Source: Platycnemis pennipes | Taxonomy: Eukaryota; Arthropoda; Insecta; Odonata; Platycnemididae | Assembly: GCA_933228895.1 (NCBI GenBank) | Contig: OW121848.1 | Span: 137,720,615-137,784,614, forward strand | DNA length: 64,000 bases | Direction of reading: 5' to 3' | Shown here: positions 1-11,015 of the stretch, one piece after another | Layout: each line of letters opens with the position of its first letter | Position numbering within the stretch: position 1 is the stretch's first letter | The notes under the pieces: model-generated | The model's database searches: none | What the model saw: the letters and a program-made list of their open reading frames with translations, nothing else | Told to the model about the DNA's origin: nothing | Made by a program: the position numbers and the translations under genes

Positions 1-1
1 G

Positions 2-1136
2 ACAGTTCCATCACTGTCATCAAGTACTAGAGAGCTGTTGACACAAACAACTTTGACACATTTAATAAGGAAGCCAATATCAGACAAAAAAACTCAGGAG
101 ATTAATTTCAGCTTGGTGAAAACTATTGTGAAAAATTATCTCCCTTTTCAACTGGTGGATAGTAAGTATTTTAGAGAATTTATTTACAAACTTAATAACT
201 CATATCAGTTACCTAATAGGAAAACATTGTCAAAGGTGTTCGTACCACAATTGTACGAGATGGTGAAAGAAAGGGTAAAGAATGAGTTGAAAAAGGGGCA
301 GAGATACTCAATAACTACAGATGGTTGGACTTCCAGAACCAATGAAAATTATTTGTCAGTAACAGTACATTTCATTTCTAATGACATGCAGTTTAAATCC
401 TTTCTATTAGACTGTTTCCAATATAATGACAGGCATACAGCAGTAAATATTGCAAAAGAGTTGCAAAGGATAATGAAGGAGTGGGGAATAGATGAACATG
501 TGGAGGCTGTAGTAACTGATAATGCTGCAAACGTTGTGGCAGCAGTAAAATGTGGTGGTTGGAAGCATGTTCCATGCTTTGCACATACGATAAATTTGAT
601 TACTCAGCATGGAATTCATAATGCCATACAAGATACAGTCAGTAAAGTAAAGAATATTGTTAAACATTATAAGCATAGTCCCCAGGCAACAGAGAAATTA
701 AAAAAAATGCAAGAAAAATTTGATTGCCGCATATTAAAACTTAAGCAGGACTCCCCGACCCGATGGAATTCTACTTTCGAAATGTTGCAGAGAGTTTTAG
801 AAATGAAAACACCCCTCCTTTCCTCAATAGCTCTGGACTGCCCAGAATTAACCAATTTAACTAATGATGATTTTGAAATAATTGATCAATCTTGTGAAAT
901 TTTAAAAGTATTTAAGAATAGGACCGAGGAAATGAGCAGTGAAAAATGTGTCACTATATCCAAAACTATTGTTATGGTAATGGGATTGAAAGACTGGTGT
1001 TCAAAGTTCTTGAACACACCAGAAGTTCCAGATCAAGTGACTACCCTTGCTGAAATGCTTCTTGAAGAAATAGAAAAACGCTTCCACAAGCTGGAGGAAA
1101 AGCAAACATATGCTGAGGCAACATTTTTAGACCCTA
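2..1136 (+). pseudogene. hAT-superfamily transposase, catalytic half (ZBED type), interrupted
   Basis: This is the 5' part of a hAT DNA-transposon transposase. The frame is open from the window edge, so the start and the BED zinc finger lie upstream of base 1. Family landmarks are readable in order: TTDGWTS, with the first catalytic-type Asp codon at 320; VVTDNAANV, with a second Asp near 518; CFAHTINL; and TRWNSTFEML. The frame then reads ATFLDP, a hallmark hAT block, and breaks at 1136, where a 4.68 kb element is inserted. The downstream part resumes at 5819. Except for that insertion the half is free of stops and frameshifts, so the copy was probably young when it was hit. The assignment to hAT is firm. 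The subfamily is inferred from the ZBED1-like blocks. Confidence 0.9.
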
Positions 1137-1564
1137 CCCAGGTAAAAATATTTGGTCTGTAACTGAACTGGAACACGTCTGGAACTGGGGTGGAGCTAGA
1201 GGTCTGTAGGTGGTCTGAAACTGGGAAGAAATTGAAACATTGCTCCAGACCAGTATGGTCTGCAACTGGTCTGGACAACAGATGGGCAAACTGGTCTGGA
1301 CAACGGGTGGGCAAACTGGTCTGTAACTGGTCTGGACCCAGGTTGTGCACCCTTGTCTGTAACTAGTCTGTACTTCCTGCCTCACTGCTCTGGAATTGGT
1401 CTGGATTTGGAGGGTTTATCTTGTCTGTAACTGGTCTGGACCCAGGTTGTGCACCCTTGTCTGTAACTGGTCTGTACTTCTTACCTCGCTGCTCTGGAAT
1501 TGGTCTGGATTTGGAGGGTTTATCTTGTCTGTAACTGGTCTGTTCTCAGAGGGTCTATGAGGTC
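1137..1564 (+). repeat. Left arm of the foldback element: GGTCTGTAACTGG tandem array
   Basis: After the 28 bp terminal repeat the arm is packed with variants of CTGGTCTGTAACTGGTCTGG. A longer unit of about 104 bp, running from TCTGTAACTGGTCTGGACCC to GGAGGGTTTATCTTG, occurs twice in tandem at about 1321-1529. Minus-strand open frames here (1033-1385) are by-products of the repeat, not genes. Confidence 0.85.
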
Positions 1565-1839
1565 TGGAACTAATCTGTTCTAGTGACTAGCTGGTTTTTA
1601 ATACTTAACGTGAGACCTGGGATAACTCATATCTCTGTCAATCTTATCGATCTGACTGGTAAAGACAGACTGGGTAGCAGTGTTCTTAAATTGTTTACAA
1701 CCATTATACAATCAATATAACACATGGTTTATTTTGAAAAGGGAAGATATATCTCTATGGATGGGTGCAGCCGAAAGGGGCAAGAAAATTCAAAGTAATT
1801 CTTGCTACAATCAATAGCTCAGAATTGATATATTTCCAG

Positions 1840-2239
1840 ATTATGTAGGTATGAGTGCAAATGGAATGCTAAATTTAACAACTGTCTTTTTGATTTTAAC
1901 TGTAAATTTGATAGACTCTATAAGGATGGAGTCAATTATGTAGCCGAAAGCTATTCCATAAAGGGGAAGCATTGCTCCTCTTTTGCAGTATTAGACGATG
2001 GCTCATTTTGTGTTATTGAGACATTGATAAAAGTAAAATTTTGTCGTTGCCCCATTATATGTATTTGTGAAGGTGAATTCATTGCCATAATTAGAAAATG
2101 TAAAAATTATATGTCTAGTTCCTTGCAGGCAAATGATTTCATAAATGAGGTCTTTGTAGCACCAAGAGTGACAAGTATTGCCATTAATTGTATTGCTGAT
2201 GTATGCATAATGGTGGAAGTTCATTTCATCTCAATCTAA
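1840..2239 (+). CDS. Unrecognised exon-like open frame inside the foldback element (C-terminal exon candidate)
   Basis: I do not recognise this protein. An acceptor-like tatttccag precedes base 1840. From there one frame runs 132 codons to TAA at 2237-2239. The peptide is rich in Cys (over a dozen) and has a mixed, protein-like composition, with motifs such as YECKWNAKFNNC and KFCRCPIICICEGE near the middle and ANDFINEVFVAPRVTS toward the end. No ATG is needed if it is a 3' exon. It lies on the same strand as the second exon-like segment at 4252, but I could not join the two. It could be a captured host exon, the last exon of an element-encoded gene, or a chance frame. Confidence 0.35.
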
Positions 2240-3683
2240 TCTACGAATTTCTTCTCTTTCACATCCTTCGTCACTTGTTCCATACATCTCACTTGAGGCC
2301 TTCCTTTGCCATTCTTCCCATCCATTTGTTCTTCAACGATTGAACCGGGCATATTGCAGTATTGTACTACATTACCATACTATTAGTATTTATACTAGTT
2401 TGTTTCAAAGGATAATGGGTCTATAAATGTTTATTTCTTAACTTATTGCTCTATATTGAGAACATTGATAAATAAATAGTGATCATTTATGAGCCATTCT
2501 AAATTTCATTTAGCAAAAATTTTCCTCCGTTTTCATTAAGTACAACATGTTGGTCTGTACACGTGTCTCACCAGTAATATAATTTAACCCATGCATGTAA
2601 GAGCTACATACCTTGGGGAAATTAATTTAAAAATCACCAAAAAATAAGCAATGTAATGAAAAAGAAGGTTCAACCTTAAGCATTGGATTGCAAAAAAATA
2701 TGGATGCAGCTAAATTCTTTCTTATGCTCGCAAGTACGTAACCGCAATCAAATATTGAGTATTCAAGAAAAGAACAACAAACTCTTTGCAAAAAATATAT
2801 TTCCACACAAAACTTAAATACTTAAAACAAAATATATACATTAGTTTACAACATCATTGAATGGTTGTCTTTCCTTTTGAGATAATATTTAATTTCATGC
2901 CTACATATTTTAAAATCTCCTCCCCAAATTGCCATGCCTTCTGTTTCACATTGCACTTAGGTCTGCACACTTCTATGTATCCTGGCAAATAAAAAGGTTT
3001 TTTTTTCAAATGCTGCTATGACAATATAAAAATTGCCAGTTTTAATATGTGGGAGAGTGCATGCAAAGGAACTTAGGGCAAATAAAGTGTAGTTGTACTC
3101 ACCGCCTTATGCCAGGAGTCTTGCCAGCACAATGCTCTAAGTTGCATGAACCAACTTTTTTTTAATGTTGATGAACTTTAATTATCACAATCAGGCCAGT
3201 TCACTATGCAATGTCACTGTATTTTCACTAATCCTCTAAAATAGTTCTCCTTATGTCTTTCACCATCATCATGAAAGACCCAAGCTAAGATGCCAACAGA
3301 AACAGGTTCCTCCTCATTTACGAATTCAAATAAATCACATTCAGAATGGCTAATTTTAAGAAGTAAAGTCAAGGACTGCATTTTCAAGATTATCTGAGAT
3401 GAATGAGAAGACAGAAGATTCAGCAATTCACACTACTTTTTGGATGATATGTAGCATTGTAGAAGTGTAAACACAATAAATTTATTATTATATGCATAGC
3501 AACGGTTTTTTTCTAGTTGATATATCAAACAGAAAACAATTGTTGCTATGCTATTTTGCATTCCATTTAAAAGTCATTATTCTAGATATTTTCTAGACAT
3601 AATGTATTTGTCATTGTAGAAATTTTGTACTTATTTGAATTACTTTTCCTCGGACTCTACTTTCTTTCACTAACCAAAATCCA
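2240..3683. other. Foldback element interior, no gene seen
   Basis: AT-rich sequence without a supportable coding frame. Short open frames (for example 3214-3426 minus) show no domain or splice support. It contains a T-rich run near 2999 and nothing else I can identify. Confidence 0.5.
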
Positions 3684-3970
3684 GACCAGTTACAGCCCTT
3701 CAAAACCACAGCACAGTTACAGACTGTCAAAACTACAGTACATTAACAGACCACCAAATATTAAACTGCACCTGAAGAAAAAATACAGACTAGTTACAGA
3801 CCAACAGATATTGTAGTATAGTTATGGACCAAAATCCAGTTCAGTTTCCAGACAAAATCCCTTCTCTTTATTGCAATCCAGACAAGTCCAGTCCTGTTAC
3901 AGACTTAGCATCCAGAAATTGGCCTTTCAAGCATTACAGACCAGTTTCAGATTGGCAACAGACTAAGTAT
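3684..3970 (-). repeat. Interior cluster of CCAGACCAGTTACAG repeats in the foldback element
   Basis: A degenerate array of CCAGACCAGTTACAG-type units, in the same orientation as the right arm, lies about 1.8 kb inside it. It suggests either an internal end of an older nested copy or that these arrays spread within the element. Confidence 0.7.
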
Positions 3971-4251
3971 ATACTTATAAACATTCTGATATCCTAAGCA
4001 TATAAACTGCTGAAATTTCAACAAACTGTTATGTCCTTCAGCATTAATGGCAATTTACTATTTAATGTTGGATTTCTACCGTTAAACATTAAAATCCAAC
4101 AGAAACTGTTTCATTTTATCAATAATCTGTTGGAAATTTATACTGTGAATGTTCCAATAGACAACTATTGAAATTTAACTGTGACTGTCAGATTGCAACA
4201 GTTACTGTTAACCTAAGTTAACAGTTAACAAATCTAAGTTTTTTCGCAAAG

Positions 4252-4460
4252 GAGACTCAGGGGAAAATGAAGTTCGCCTCATTTTCCAAGATGCAACTTT
4301 AGATCAGAACCCAATTCTACATTGTCAGACTGTTACTGACATCCACATCAAAAAGATTCAAGAGTTAGGTGATTCCATAATCATCAAACCTAGTGATATC
4401 ATTGCTCAATGTATCAACATGTGTACTGATACTGGCAACTTTACAGTTGTAATTACAGCT
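4252..4460 (+). CDS. Unrecognised exon-like segment inside the foldback element
   Basis: The frame is open from about 4215 to 4679. Its first 70 or so codons, after an acceptor-like ttttttcgcaaag, have an ordinary soluble-protein composition: it begins GDSGENEVRLIFQDATLDQN, continues through DIHIKKIQELGDSIIIKPSD, and ends IAQCINMCTDTGNFTVVIT. Downstream the same frame turns hydrophobic and low in information (VYLLFFVLLLSI), which suggests the exon ends near 4460, although no consensus donor is clear there. I cannot name the family. A captured host exon is the simplest explanation. A chance frame remains possible. Confidence 0.35.
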
Positions 4461-5471
4461 TTTAGTGCAGTGTATCTACTTTTCTTTGTTTTGCTTTTAT
4501 CTATTATTAGAAGATTAAACAAAAGTATCTTGTTTTTTATCTTTGGAAAATTATTCCGTTGTTATGAAATTACCTTACCTCCATGGCCCCACCAACAGTT
4601 TTATGTCATCATTCTCTGCTTCCATTGTCACTGTCGAACTTCTCATCTTTCTGGATTCAGCACCACCATTATAGTCTAGGTCTCCACAAGTCTTTTTTTC
4701 CTTCAGGTCTTCCTGTTAATGTTTCTTTCAAGATTGTTACTGAGCCTTTGGGTGGGGGGAGAGCGGTTGTCGCCCCCTCCCTCCCCAGAGAACTAGAGAG
4801 ACTGTCTTTTGATCGGAGGGGTGGGGGTAAAGAGGAGGTCAACATTGGCGAGTCCTCCCAAACTTGATGTCTGGGTCCACCTCTAAGCCCATCTCAGACA
4901 TCATGTTTTAAATATGGCTATTGCGTCAGGTTGAAGAAATAGTTCCCTCAGTTATTTTAATGTGTACCTATATACCATAACATCTTCTATTGGTAAATTA
5001 CATATGTATACAGAATGAGAAAGAGACTATCTGTAAGAACAGCACAATTCAGGATAATGTACAGCTATGGTGTAATTTGTGTACAGGTAGCCTCAAGAAA
5101 CGGCGTGAAAAGTTGGTACTTTCTGTGTACATTTCAAGATCATGTACAACTGTGGTGAATATTAGGTGATTTTTGTGTGCTAGTCTGGTACAGTACACCA
5201 CTGTACCACAAAAGTGTACACAAGAATTTTCGCCAGGGTTAAGCCATGGTTATGGGCAGTGGGTACCCTTAAACCACTTGCAAATCATCTATGTAGCAAC
5301 AAATAATAATTGTAACTCTTCTTGAAAAAACTAATGTACCTTACAACTTGATTACTCCATAGCTCAGGATTCCTAATTCCATTAAGCATTAATGCCTAAA
5401 ATATATTCTAATCATTGAACAGTTACAAATAAATTTAAGAGCGATTGCAGATCACCGAATAAAATATCAGA

Positions 5472-5816
5472 ATCCTGACCAGTTGACCCCCTTGGAGTTT
5501 CTCAGAATAGTTCCAGACCAGTTGAAACCCATAGAATATTTCAGCATAGTTACAGAATAGATCCAGACCAGTTGCAGACCATCGAATATTGCAGTACAGT
5601 TACAGGCAATGGATCCAGATCAGTTACACACTACCGAATAGTACAGCACAGTTACAGGCCAGAATCCCAGACCAGTTACAGACCATTTTCCTTTGCCTCT
5701 TGGAAATCCAGACCAGTGCAGTCCTGTTACAGACCACTTACAGACCAAAATTCAGCCTTTCAGACCAGTTGCAGACCAGATCCAGATTAGTTACAGACCA
5801 AATATTTTTACCTGGG
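5472..5816 (-). repeat. Right arm of the foldback element
   Basis: This mirrors the left arm: many CCAGACCAGTTACAGACC variants, ending in the 28 bp terminal repeat at 5789-5816. Plus-strand open frames at 5572-5819 are artefacts of the repeat. The order of variants differs from the left arm, so the arms have diverged apart from the last 28 bp. Confidence 0.85.
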
Positions 5817-6291
5817 TAGGTTTAAAAAATTTGGTTTCTCTGATGTAAAATGTTTTGAAGCAACTAAAAATGATATTGTAATTAAGGTGAAAGACATGTT
5901 AAACAAAAATCTATGTGTAAATATTTCATCACAAGGAGTAGCATTGAACAGTGACAGTGATGATCCATTTTGGGATTTCTTTGATTTAAAAGTAATTGAC
6001 AATGTGGAAAATCCTGACCCTACTGCTAATGCCACCACAGAGGTAGATAAATACCTTAATGAACATATACTACATCGGGGAGGAGATCCTTTGCTCTGGT
6101 GGAAGGCACGAGAGTCTGTTTACCCAAGGCTATTTGAAATAGCTAAAAGAAGATTGAATGTTGTAGGGACTTCAGTTCCATCAGAAAGAATATTTTCCAA
6201 AGCTGGGCAAACAGTAACTGAGAGAAGATCCCTGTTAAAAGGTGATAAGGTTTCTCAGCTTTTGTTTTTAAATGCAAATATATTTGATTGA
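5817..6291 (+). pseudogene. hAT transposase, C-terminal dimerisation half
   Basis: This continues the hAT gene broken at 1136. The frame opens RFKKFGFSDVKCFEATKNDI directly after the TA duplication and runs to TGA at 6289-6291. It contains the hAT C-terminal dimerisation signature: a PLLWWKARESVYPRLFEIAK block, then VGTSVPSERIFSKAGQTVTE and the terminal LLFLNANIFD. No stops or frameshifts occur within it. The two halves together have the normal length and order for a hAT transposase, lacking only the part upstream of the window. Confidence 0.9.
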
Positions 6292-8660
6292 TAAAAATTG
6301 AAATTTGTTTTTCTTGTCAGCAAAATGCTACCTCATCACATTAAATAGTAGATGACCAGTTTATTTTTTAAATATTTTTTTCTACTTCAAGAAAAGTAAA
6401 TTGTTATATTTTTTCTTTGTATGTACTTATTTTGTATCATGCAGATATGTATGTATTTTTTATATATGTATGTATTGTATTCATGCAGATATATTTTGTA
6501 TTTGCAACATATTGTAACAAACTGCAAATATTGTAATCTATATTTATGTGCTGCCCAAGGTGAAATATAAAAGTTATTAATAATGTTGCTTAAAACCTAT
6601 TACAGTATTAGGTTATTTAAATTGTACCATTTATTGAAGCTGCACTCTTTGCAACTGCAAATGAAATTGAGTCCCATTATCTTGGCCCGCAGCCCAAATA
6701 TAGATAGCATAACGATTGAATACGATAAAAACAATTAATCATAATCACTATCATTAACTGTTCCGGAAACTCATACTGATATTCACTGATCAAGCCGGTA
6801 TATGATTTTAAGTTACTACACAATACAAAAGTATAATGATGGAAGTATAAATCAAATTACCTGTAGTTATCATAATTTGCAGTTCTCATGTCTCGACCCA
6901 CGTTTGTTCTCCAAAATAAAGTTCTTAAAATACCATTCCTCTAAATAAAAAAGAGACATATTGGCACATACTAAATTTTATTCTCGGAAATTAGGATCCG
7001 CCGGTTAGAATTACAGTGAAAAATTTGTGCATGAACACCAAAATAAAACTATTCCAAAACAATTCTGCGAAAATACAATGCTGGATGAATACACCGGTGA
7101 TTTTAACACGCCGGTACTTCGGGAGACATGGGAAGGATATTCAGACAAAAGGAAAACCAATGGACATCCAATGAAACACTGGAAACATTCTTCATTGACA
7201 GCAACACCATCAGTCTAGAAAAAGTGATTGAAGAGAGAGGAGCGGAGTTGAATATAAAAATGCTTTGGCTATAAGAAGCACAGTTGTTTACATAACGGCC
7301 GGTATGTATAATATCGCGGCAAGGGTATCAGGTTTGATTTCTAAGCGATCACGTCATAAGACTCATATATTTATGCATCACATAATACAATACACACAAT
7401 TTACGACTCGTCGCAGCACAGGAAATTGTATTGCACTACTTACAGGTGACGATTAACCTATTGCACGTAATAAATAACGGCACTAAATAGCCAACGCAGT
7501 CACAAATTATGCATCGCTTGACGAATAAACACACGGATGATTACCTGGATCACGTTTAGTTTCCATTGTATTCCTCTTGTATCTTAACCCAGCAGTCTCT
7601 TTGCCGACAGTGTAACAGATTGTCTTCATTTTTAATTATGTTATTATTCTAAACTAAAAAGCGAGCCAGCAAAACTTTCTCAATGCAAGATATTTGTGAC
7701 GAGATGTAAATTGTTGACTGTTAGTAACGCTGCGTCTTTGTTTGCGCAACTGAGCGGAGCATCGATGAGAATTCACGAATATAAAAATAACTCATGATTG
7801 GTTTCACACGACTTAACTGCCTACATCTCACGAACGATCAAGTAACTCATGCTTCTCACGTTAGACAAATCACTCAAGATTTATTTGGCCGGTCTCAGAT
7901 CTCGTGATCGATACTTGATGCCATACAATCATTCCTATCGTGATCCGTAAAGATGAGCTCTTCGGTCATTGGAGAGATCCAGTTCATCGATCAATCTTTT
8001 AAAAGAACTTGATCTCGGGATTCGATCACTCACGACCGACCCATCACTATTAGGAACCCCCCTCGCTGCATGACTTCGCGGTTAACTAGTAGTCTATGCA
8101 CTGGTTTTTCTAAACCATTTTTTATTATATATTTCTTTTTTTTAAGCTTTAAAGTGAAATATTCGTTTTTCGCTGAGTTTGTGCAAATTTTGAACGATGT
8201 TCTAGCGTTAATATTAACAGAGTTATAGTGCAGAACTCTACAAAATGTATGGGTACTACGGTAAAAAATACGCATTTGGATATAGTTGTTGTTTAATGCT
8301 AAGTTTGGGGTTATCGTGATTCGTTCCGTCTCACTTAAATTTTTATATTTTCTCATATTGAATTCATGCCTATTCAACTATCATATATTTTTATATTTTC
8401 TTATTTTTCCTAATAGAACCGTACATATTCGGGTTTACTGAAGAACTGGATCTATAATAAACCGTTACTCCTTCTTAAACGTTGGTGTTCCATTTGAATT
8501 ATTGGTAGTTTTATACTTTAATAGCCTTATGCGTAAACTCATACGTATTCTCCGGGGCATTTCTTCAGCAAAGCACTTGAGCCGGATGGCTAGTTTCTCA
8601 CGCTGTTTCAGGTAGCAGACTTTGGAAAAACCATAGATCCCCTTCGCATGGCGCTGTTCT
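6292..8660. other. hAT 3' flank and unassigned DNA, no gene seen
   Basis: AT-rich sequence with no supportable coding frame. The 3' end of the hAT element should lie in the first few hundred bases, but I could not find a matching terminal repeat because the 5' end is outside the window. Between 6990 and 7320 there are several CCGGT-containing motifs, and the stretch 7840-8050 is rich in GATC-type palindromes. I cannot assign either. Confidence 0.4.
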
Positions 8661-9115
8661 TTGTGCTGTGTGTCTTAATGGTTTAATAACATTTTCGCTG
8701 AATTTTTAGGTCCCCTTTCACTTTCTTCGAAAACCAACCCTGAAGAATTATCATCTACACACCTGTGGTGGTATCTCTTGTGTTTTCATGCTGTGCTTAT
8801 CTTCTCAATGCCTTTTCACTGAATTGCTGGATTCCCCATCCTTTTCGTAGAATTTGTCATTAGAAATCCATTTCTACACCCATGTGCCTTGTGTTGTGTG
8901 TCTTAATGGTTTAATAGCATTTTCGCTGAATTTTTAGGTCCCGTTTCACTTTCTTCGAAAACCAACCCTGAAGAATTATCATCTACACACCTGTGGTGGT
9001 ATCTCTTGTGTTTTCATGCTGTGCTTATCTTCTCAATCCTTTTCACTGAATTGCTAGATTCCCCATCCTTTTCGTAGAATTTGTCATTAGAAATCCATTT
9101 CTACACCCATGTGCC
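8661..9115 (+). repeat. Tandem duplication (about 228 bp, two copies) upstream of piggyBac
   Basis: Copies at 8661-8888 and 8889-9115 are almost identical, with a few substitutions and a 1 bp deletion in the second. Both run from the TGTGTCTTAATGGTTTAATA region to TTTCTACACCCATGTGCC. The pair sits in the leader region just before the transposase and could affect its transcription. That effect is inference. Confidence 0.9.
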
Positions 9116-9271
9116 CATCCACAGGAATATTTGTTCTCCCTTGCTTCTCACTTCAGTCTTGGCTCTAAAGCAAGCAGTACTCTCTCTGTTCACCCGAGTT
9201 TTAGCAATTTCGTAGTTAAGATAAATTCTCCATTTGTGGCGGTGTTGCAAAACTTTTGTTCGAGTGTAGTC

Positions 9272-11015
9272 ATGTCAAAGAAACATTCTATGCTCGAGGA
9301 CTCAATTTTGGAGTTATTAACTAAAAGTGATAGTGAGGATGAAGACGTCTATTCCGACTCAGAAGAGGAGACTTCGGATGATGAGCCAGAGACCTCGACT
9401 GCTGAAGCAACGGGCGCACTGGATCCCTCAGTTCCATCTTCGGGCGATGCATCAGATGACGAGGAAAAGGTTATTACCAAAAGAAGAAAGCTTTCTCCGA
9501 AAGGTATGGATTGGTTTTCTGATGGTTTTTCTCCAAAAATCCATGAATTTGATTCCTCTTCTTCGGGCTGTAAGGCTGCTGTGTCTGCGAGTTCTCCAAT
9601 CAGATTGTTTTTTGAAATTTTTTTCTCCACTGAATTGGTAATGCTAATTTCAGAAGAAACCAATCGGTTTTATAAATACACGATCGAGCATTCTACAGAA
9701 CTTGTTGCATCGCGATTGAAAACTTGGAAAGACACTACTTATGAGGAAATGTATTGCTTTCTTGCAATTACATTATTGATGCCACGTACGAAAAAACTAT
9801 CTCTCCGCGAATACTGGTCTAAGGATATTTTGATGAAGACCCCTATTTTTGGCGATCTGATGTCTAGAGATAGATATTTGATGATTCTGAGGATGCTTCA
9901 TTTTTCAGATAATAATCAATCAAATGAGGGAGATCGACTTTTCAAAATTCGCCCTGTGGTAGACCGACTCCGAGCAGCATTTAAGAATACTCTGGTGCCT
10001 TTCCAAAATTTATGCATTGATGAAAGTCTGCTACTATTTAAGGGACGTCTGTTTTTTAAGCAATACATCCCATCAAAGAGAAGTCGATTTGGCATAAAGA
10101 CATTTGTAATCTGTGACTGCAAAACAGGGTACATCCTTGATTTCATTGTGTATACGGGATCAAAGAGTGACGTAGTGGAACAACGGTCTGATCTGGGGAA
10201 ATCCGGAGATATTGTCTCTACACTAATGCATCACTATTTAGATAAAGGTCACACTTTATACGTGGATAATTGGTATGCAAGTCCGGCATTGTTTTGTTGG
10301 CTTCATGACAGGGCAACAAATTCTTGCGGAACGGTGAGGAGAAATAGAAAGGACATGCCAAAGATGGAAGAAAAGTTGAAGAAAGGAGAGTTTAAATTTA
10401 AATCTTCAGAAAAACTGCTAGCTTTAAAATGGTGTGACAAGAGGGAAGTATGGATGTTGTCCACCTGCCATTCAGCAGAAATGATTGAAACCGGGAAAAG
10501 AGATAGGGTGACAGGAGAAGTGACAAAAAAACCAAAGTGTGTGGCTGATTACAATCGATATATGGGAGCTGTCGATAAAACTGACATGATGCTGAGCTCC
10601 ATTGCGTCCGTGAGAAAATCCGTAAAATGGTATAAAAAGTTTTTTTTTCCATATGGTTGACATTTCCCTATTGAACGCTCATTCACTCTACCAATTTGTT
10701 ACAATGGAGAAAATTCCCATTGAAAAGTTTCATCTTTCCTTGATTCGTGAGCTCCTGGAAACATACCACAAGAGGCAAAGTAAACTTGGCGCTGGAAGGA
10801 GATCAAATGAGGAGAATCTGATTCGATTGAGTGAAAGACATTTTCCGACCTCAGTTGCTGTGCACCCTGTATCTCAAAAAGTGCTTTGGAAACGATGTGT
10901 AGTGTGTAGCAAGCAGGGGAAAAGACGTGAGTCGCGTTACATGTGTCAGGAGTGCGACGTAGGACTGTGTGTGGCTCCATGTTTTAAGATTTACCACACG
11001 CAGAAGAACTTCTAA
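9272..11015 (+). pseudogene. piggyBac transposase, near-intact, one homopolymer frameshift
   Basis: This is a DDD transposase of the piggyBac superfamily, which cuts and pastes at TTAA. I start it at the ATG at 9272 (MSKKHSMLEDSILELLTKSD). The open frame extends upstream of it but without family-like sequence. The acidic N-terminus is typical. The catalytic triad is present: D250 in CIDESLLLFKGR, D332 in YVDNWYASPAL and D435 in GAVDKTDMM. The frame breaks in a run of nine T at 10640-10648. With eight T it would continue into the frame at 10653, which ends at 11015 with the Cys-rich zinc-binding tail (CVVC, YMCQEC, LCVAPC, then IYH). Total length would be about 580 residues, normal for the family. 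A sequencing or assembly error in the T-run is as likely as a true mutation. Confidence 0.93.

Larger units (their letters stand above)
1137..5816. mobile_element. Foldback-like DNA element inserted in the hAT gene, TA target duplication
   Basis: A 4680 bp insertion splits the hAT transposase frame. Its two ends are perfect inverted repeats of 28 bp beginning CCCAGGTAAAAATATTTGGT. It is flanked by TA at 1135-1136 and 5817-5818. Removing the element with one TA copy puts the two hAT halves back in frame (DP then RFKKFG), which fixes the boundaries to the base. Inside the perfect ends both arms consist of degenerate tandem copies of GGTCTGTAACTGG and its complement, and a third cluster lies in the interior. 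No transposase domain is visible inside, so I infer a non-autonomous element. A TA duplication is typical of Tc1/mariner-type integration, but the CCCAGG end is not a standard mariner end that I recognise. Confidence 0.88.

Noticed and set aside
1033..1385. Minus-strand frames rich in RPVADHTG/QTSYRP
   Set aside because: They are translations of the tandem arm of the foldback element and of the complement of the hAT gene.
1137..5816. The insertion as an intron of the hAT gene
   Set aside because: Ends resemble splice sites, but the terminal inverted repeats and TA duplication identify a transposon, and splicing at these sites would shift the frame.
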